From contig CAAGGO010000126.1 of NCBI GenBank assembly GCA_900769385.1, positions 1 to 6,322 of the forward strand: a stretch of DNA of 6,322 nt, read 5' to 3'. The DNA comes from Rikenellaceae bacterium (GTDB lineage: Bacteria; Bacteroidota; Bacteroidia; Bacteroidales; UBA932). The first letter of the stretch is position 1; each line of letters opens with the position of its first letter. Positions 5,786 through 6,322 of the stretch are shown here, one piece after another. The notes under the pieces are model-generated. The model ran no database searches, was not told the origin of the DNA, and was given only the letters and a program-made list of their open reading frames with translations. The position numbers and the translations under genes are program-made.

Positions 5786-6322
5786 ATTTCACTTCCACCA
5801 TCTCCACCGGCTGGACCTGGCTGGCATCAAGCGGATGCCACTGGTATTTAACCTTGCCAAAGTCTATGGCAGAAAGGTCTATGCAGCGGATGTTTACATT
5901 GTAGGCTGTGTGGTAATATACCTTTCTGTGGGTAAGGTCAATTGAGCTGGTCCATTGGGTTGCACTTGGGATGTTTGGAAACTGTGTTCCAGCATTTGTC
6001 TCAAATCCAAGCGGTACATCAAAGAAGTTCAACAGGTGGAATGTCTGTGCTACGGTGGCAAATGCATCCTCCAGCTGAGGGGCAGTGTTGCGGATGAATG
6101 CCGCCCTGATGAAACGTGAAGGAGGGGTTGCATCACCAGGTACGCCTCTCAATCCTGAACCGCTTCCAATAGGCTGCACTTCAAAGTCACCCATTTTCTG
6201 AGGTGCAGCTGTACCGCCATAGAGGTTAACATAATTGCTCAAGTTGGTAAGATGCCACTCAAAACCGGGAGCATTGGTAATTACTCCAACAGGATTTTCA
6301 TAAAAATGTGGAATACCATCCA
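5784..6322 (-). CDS. Choloylglycine hydrolase / penicillin V acylase family protein, C-terminal part (5' end outside window)
   Basis: This is the C-terminal 178 residues of an Ntn-hydrolase that cleaves linear amide bonds, such as conjugated bile salts or penicillin V. The frame is open to the window edge, so the start, the nucleophilic Cys and any signal peptide are missing. The visible part begins DGIPHFYENPVGVITNAPGF, and its ITNAP (visible 14-18) and HLTNLSNY (23-30) are family signatures near the substrate pocket. Further on, GSGLRGVPGDATPPSRF (residues 54-70) contains the conserved Arg of the active site (R69). These features match the Gram-negative bile salt hydrolase/acylase group. 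About half of a typical 320-360 residue protein is present, with no sign of damage. The ATG-less internal start at 6242 is not the real start, because family motifs continue upstream of it. The gene converges on phoA. Whether bile salts are the true substrate cannot be told from this part. Confidence 0.88.
   Translation of the reverse strand, partial: DGIPHFYENPVGVITNAPGFEWHLTNLSNYVNLYGGTAAPQKMGDFEVQPIGSGSGLRGVPGDATPPSRFIRAAFIRNTAPQLEDAFATVAQTFHLLNFFDVPLGFETNAGTQFPNIPSATQWTSSIDLTHRKVYYHTAYNVNIRCIDLSAIDFGKVKYQWHPLDASQVQPVEMVEVK

Overview
The window looks like a chromosomal segment from a member of the Bacteroidota, most likely Bacteroidales. Three things point there. The protein families fit: a DoxX/MauE membrane protein with a thioredoxin-like tail, a lipoprotein-type alkaline phosphatase, and a Gram-negative-type choloylglycine hydrolase. 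Start codons lack strong Shine-Dalgarno sequences. Bacteroidota-style promoter elements (TAnnTTTG) occur upstream of genes. A gut or host-associated species is plausible because of the choloylglycine hydrolase, but this is inference.

Layout. Positions 1-1258 (+) hold the C-terminal 418 residues of translation initiation factor IF2 (infB), closed by a strong intrinsic terminator at 1280-1313. Positions 1314-1536 are non-coding and carry a tandem array of about three 51-bp units, each with a TGCACAAA...TTTGTGCA inverted repeat, followed by a candidate folP promoter. Three genes then follow on the + strand: folP (dihydropteroate synthase, 1537-2445), tmk (dTMP kinase, 2476-3180) and a DoxX/MauE-like membrane protein with a periplasmic thioredoxin-like domain (3206-4528). 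phoA (lipoprotein alkaline phosphatase, 4555-5733) lies 26 bp further on. A perfect 15-bp-stem bidirectional terminator (5736-5785) separates phoA from a convergent choloylglycine hydrolase/penicillin V acylase-family gene, whose C-terminal half occupies 5784-6322 (-) and whose N-terminus lies beyond the window.

How the genes fit together. folP and tmk both feed thymidylate supply: folate is the cofactor for making dTMP, and Tmk phosphorylates dTMP. Short gaps of 25-30 bp suggest co-transcription of folP-tmk-doxX and possibly phoA, with a second likely promoter (perfect TATCTTTG) just after the folP stop. The DoxX-like protein, PhoA and the hydrolase act in or beyond the envelope.

No clearly new multi-gene system is visible. 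The items most worth checking are the 51-bp inverted-repeat array, the changed loop 1 and extra insert in FolP, and the CGC-motif membrane protein whose thioredoxin-like domain lacks CXXC.
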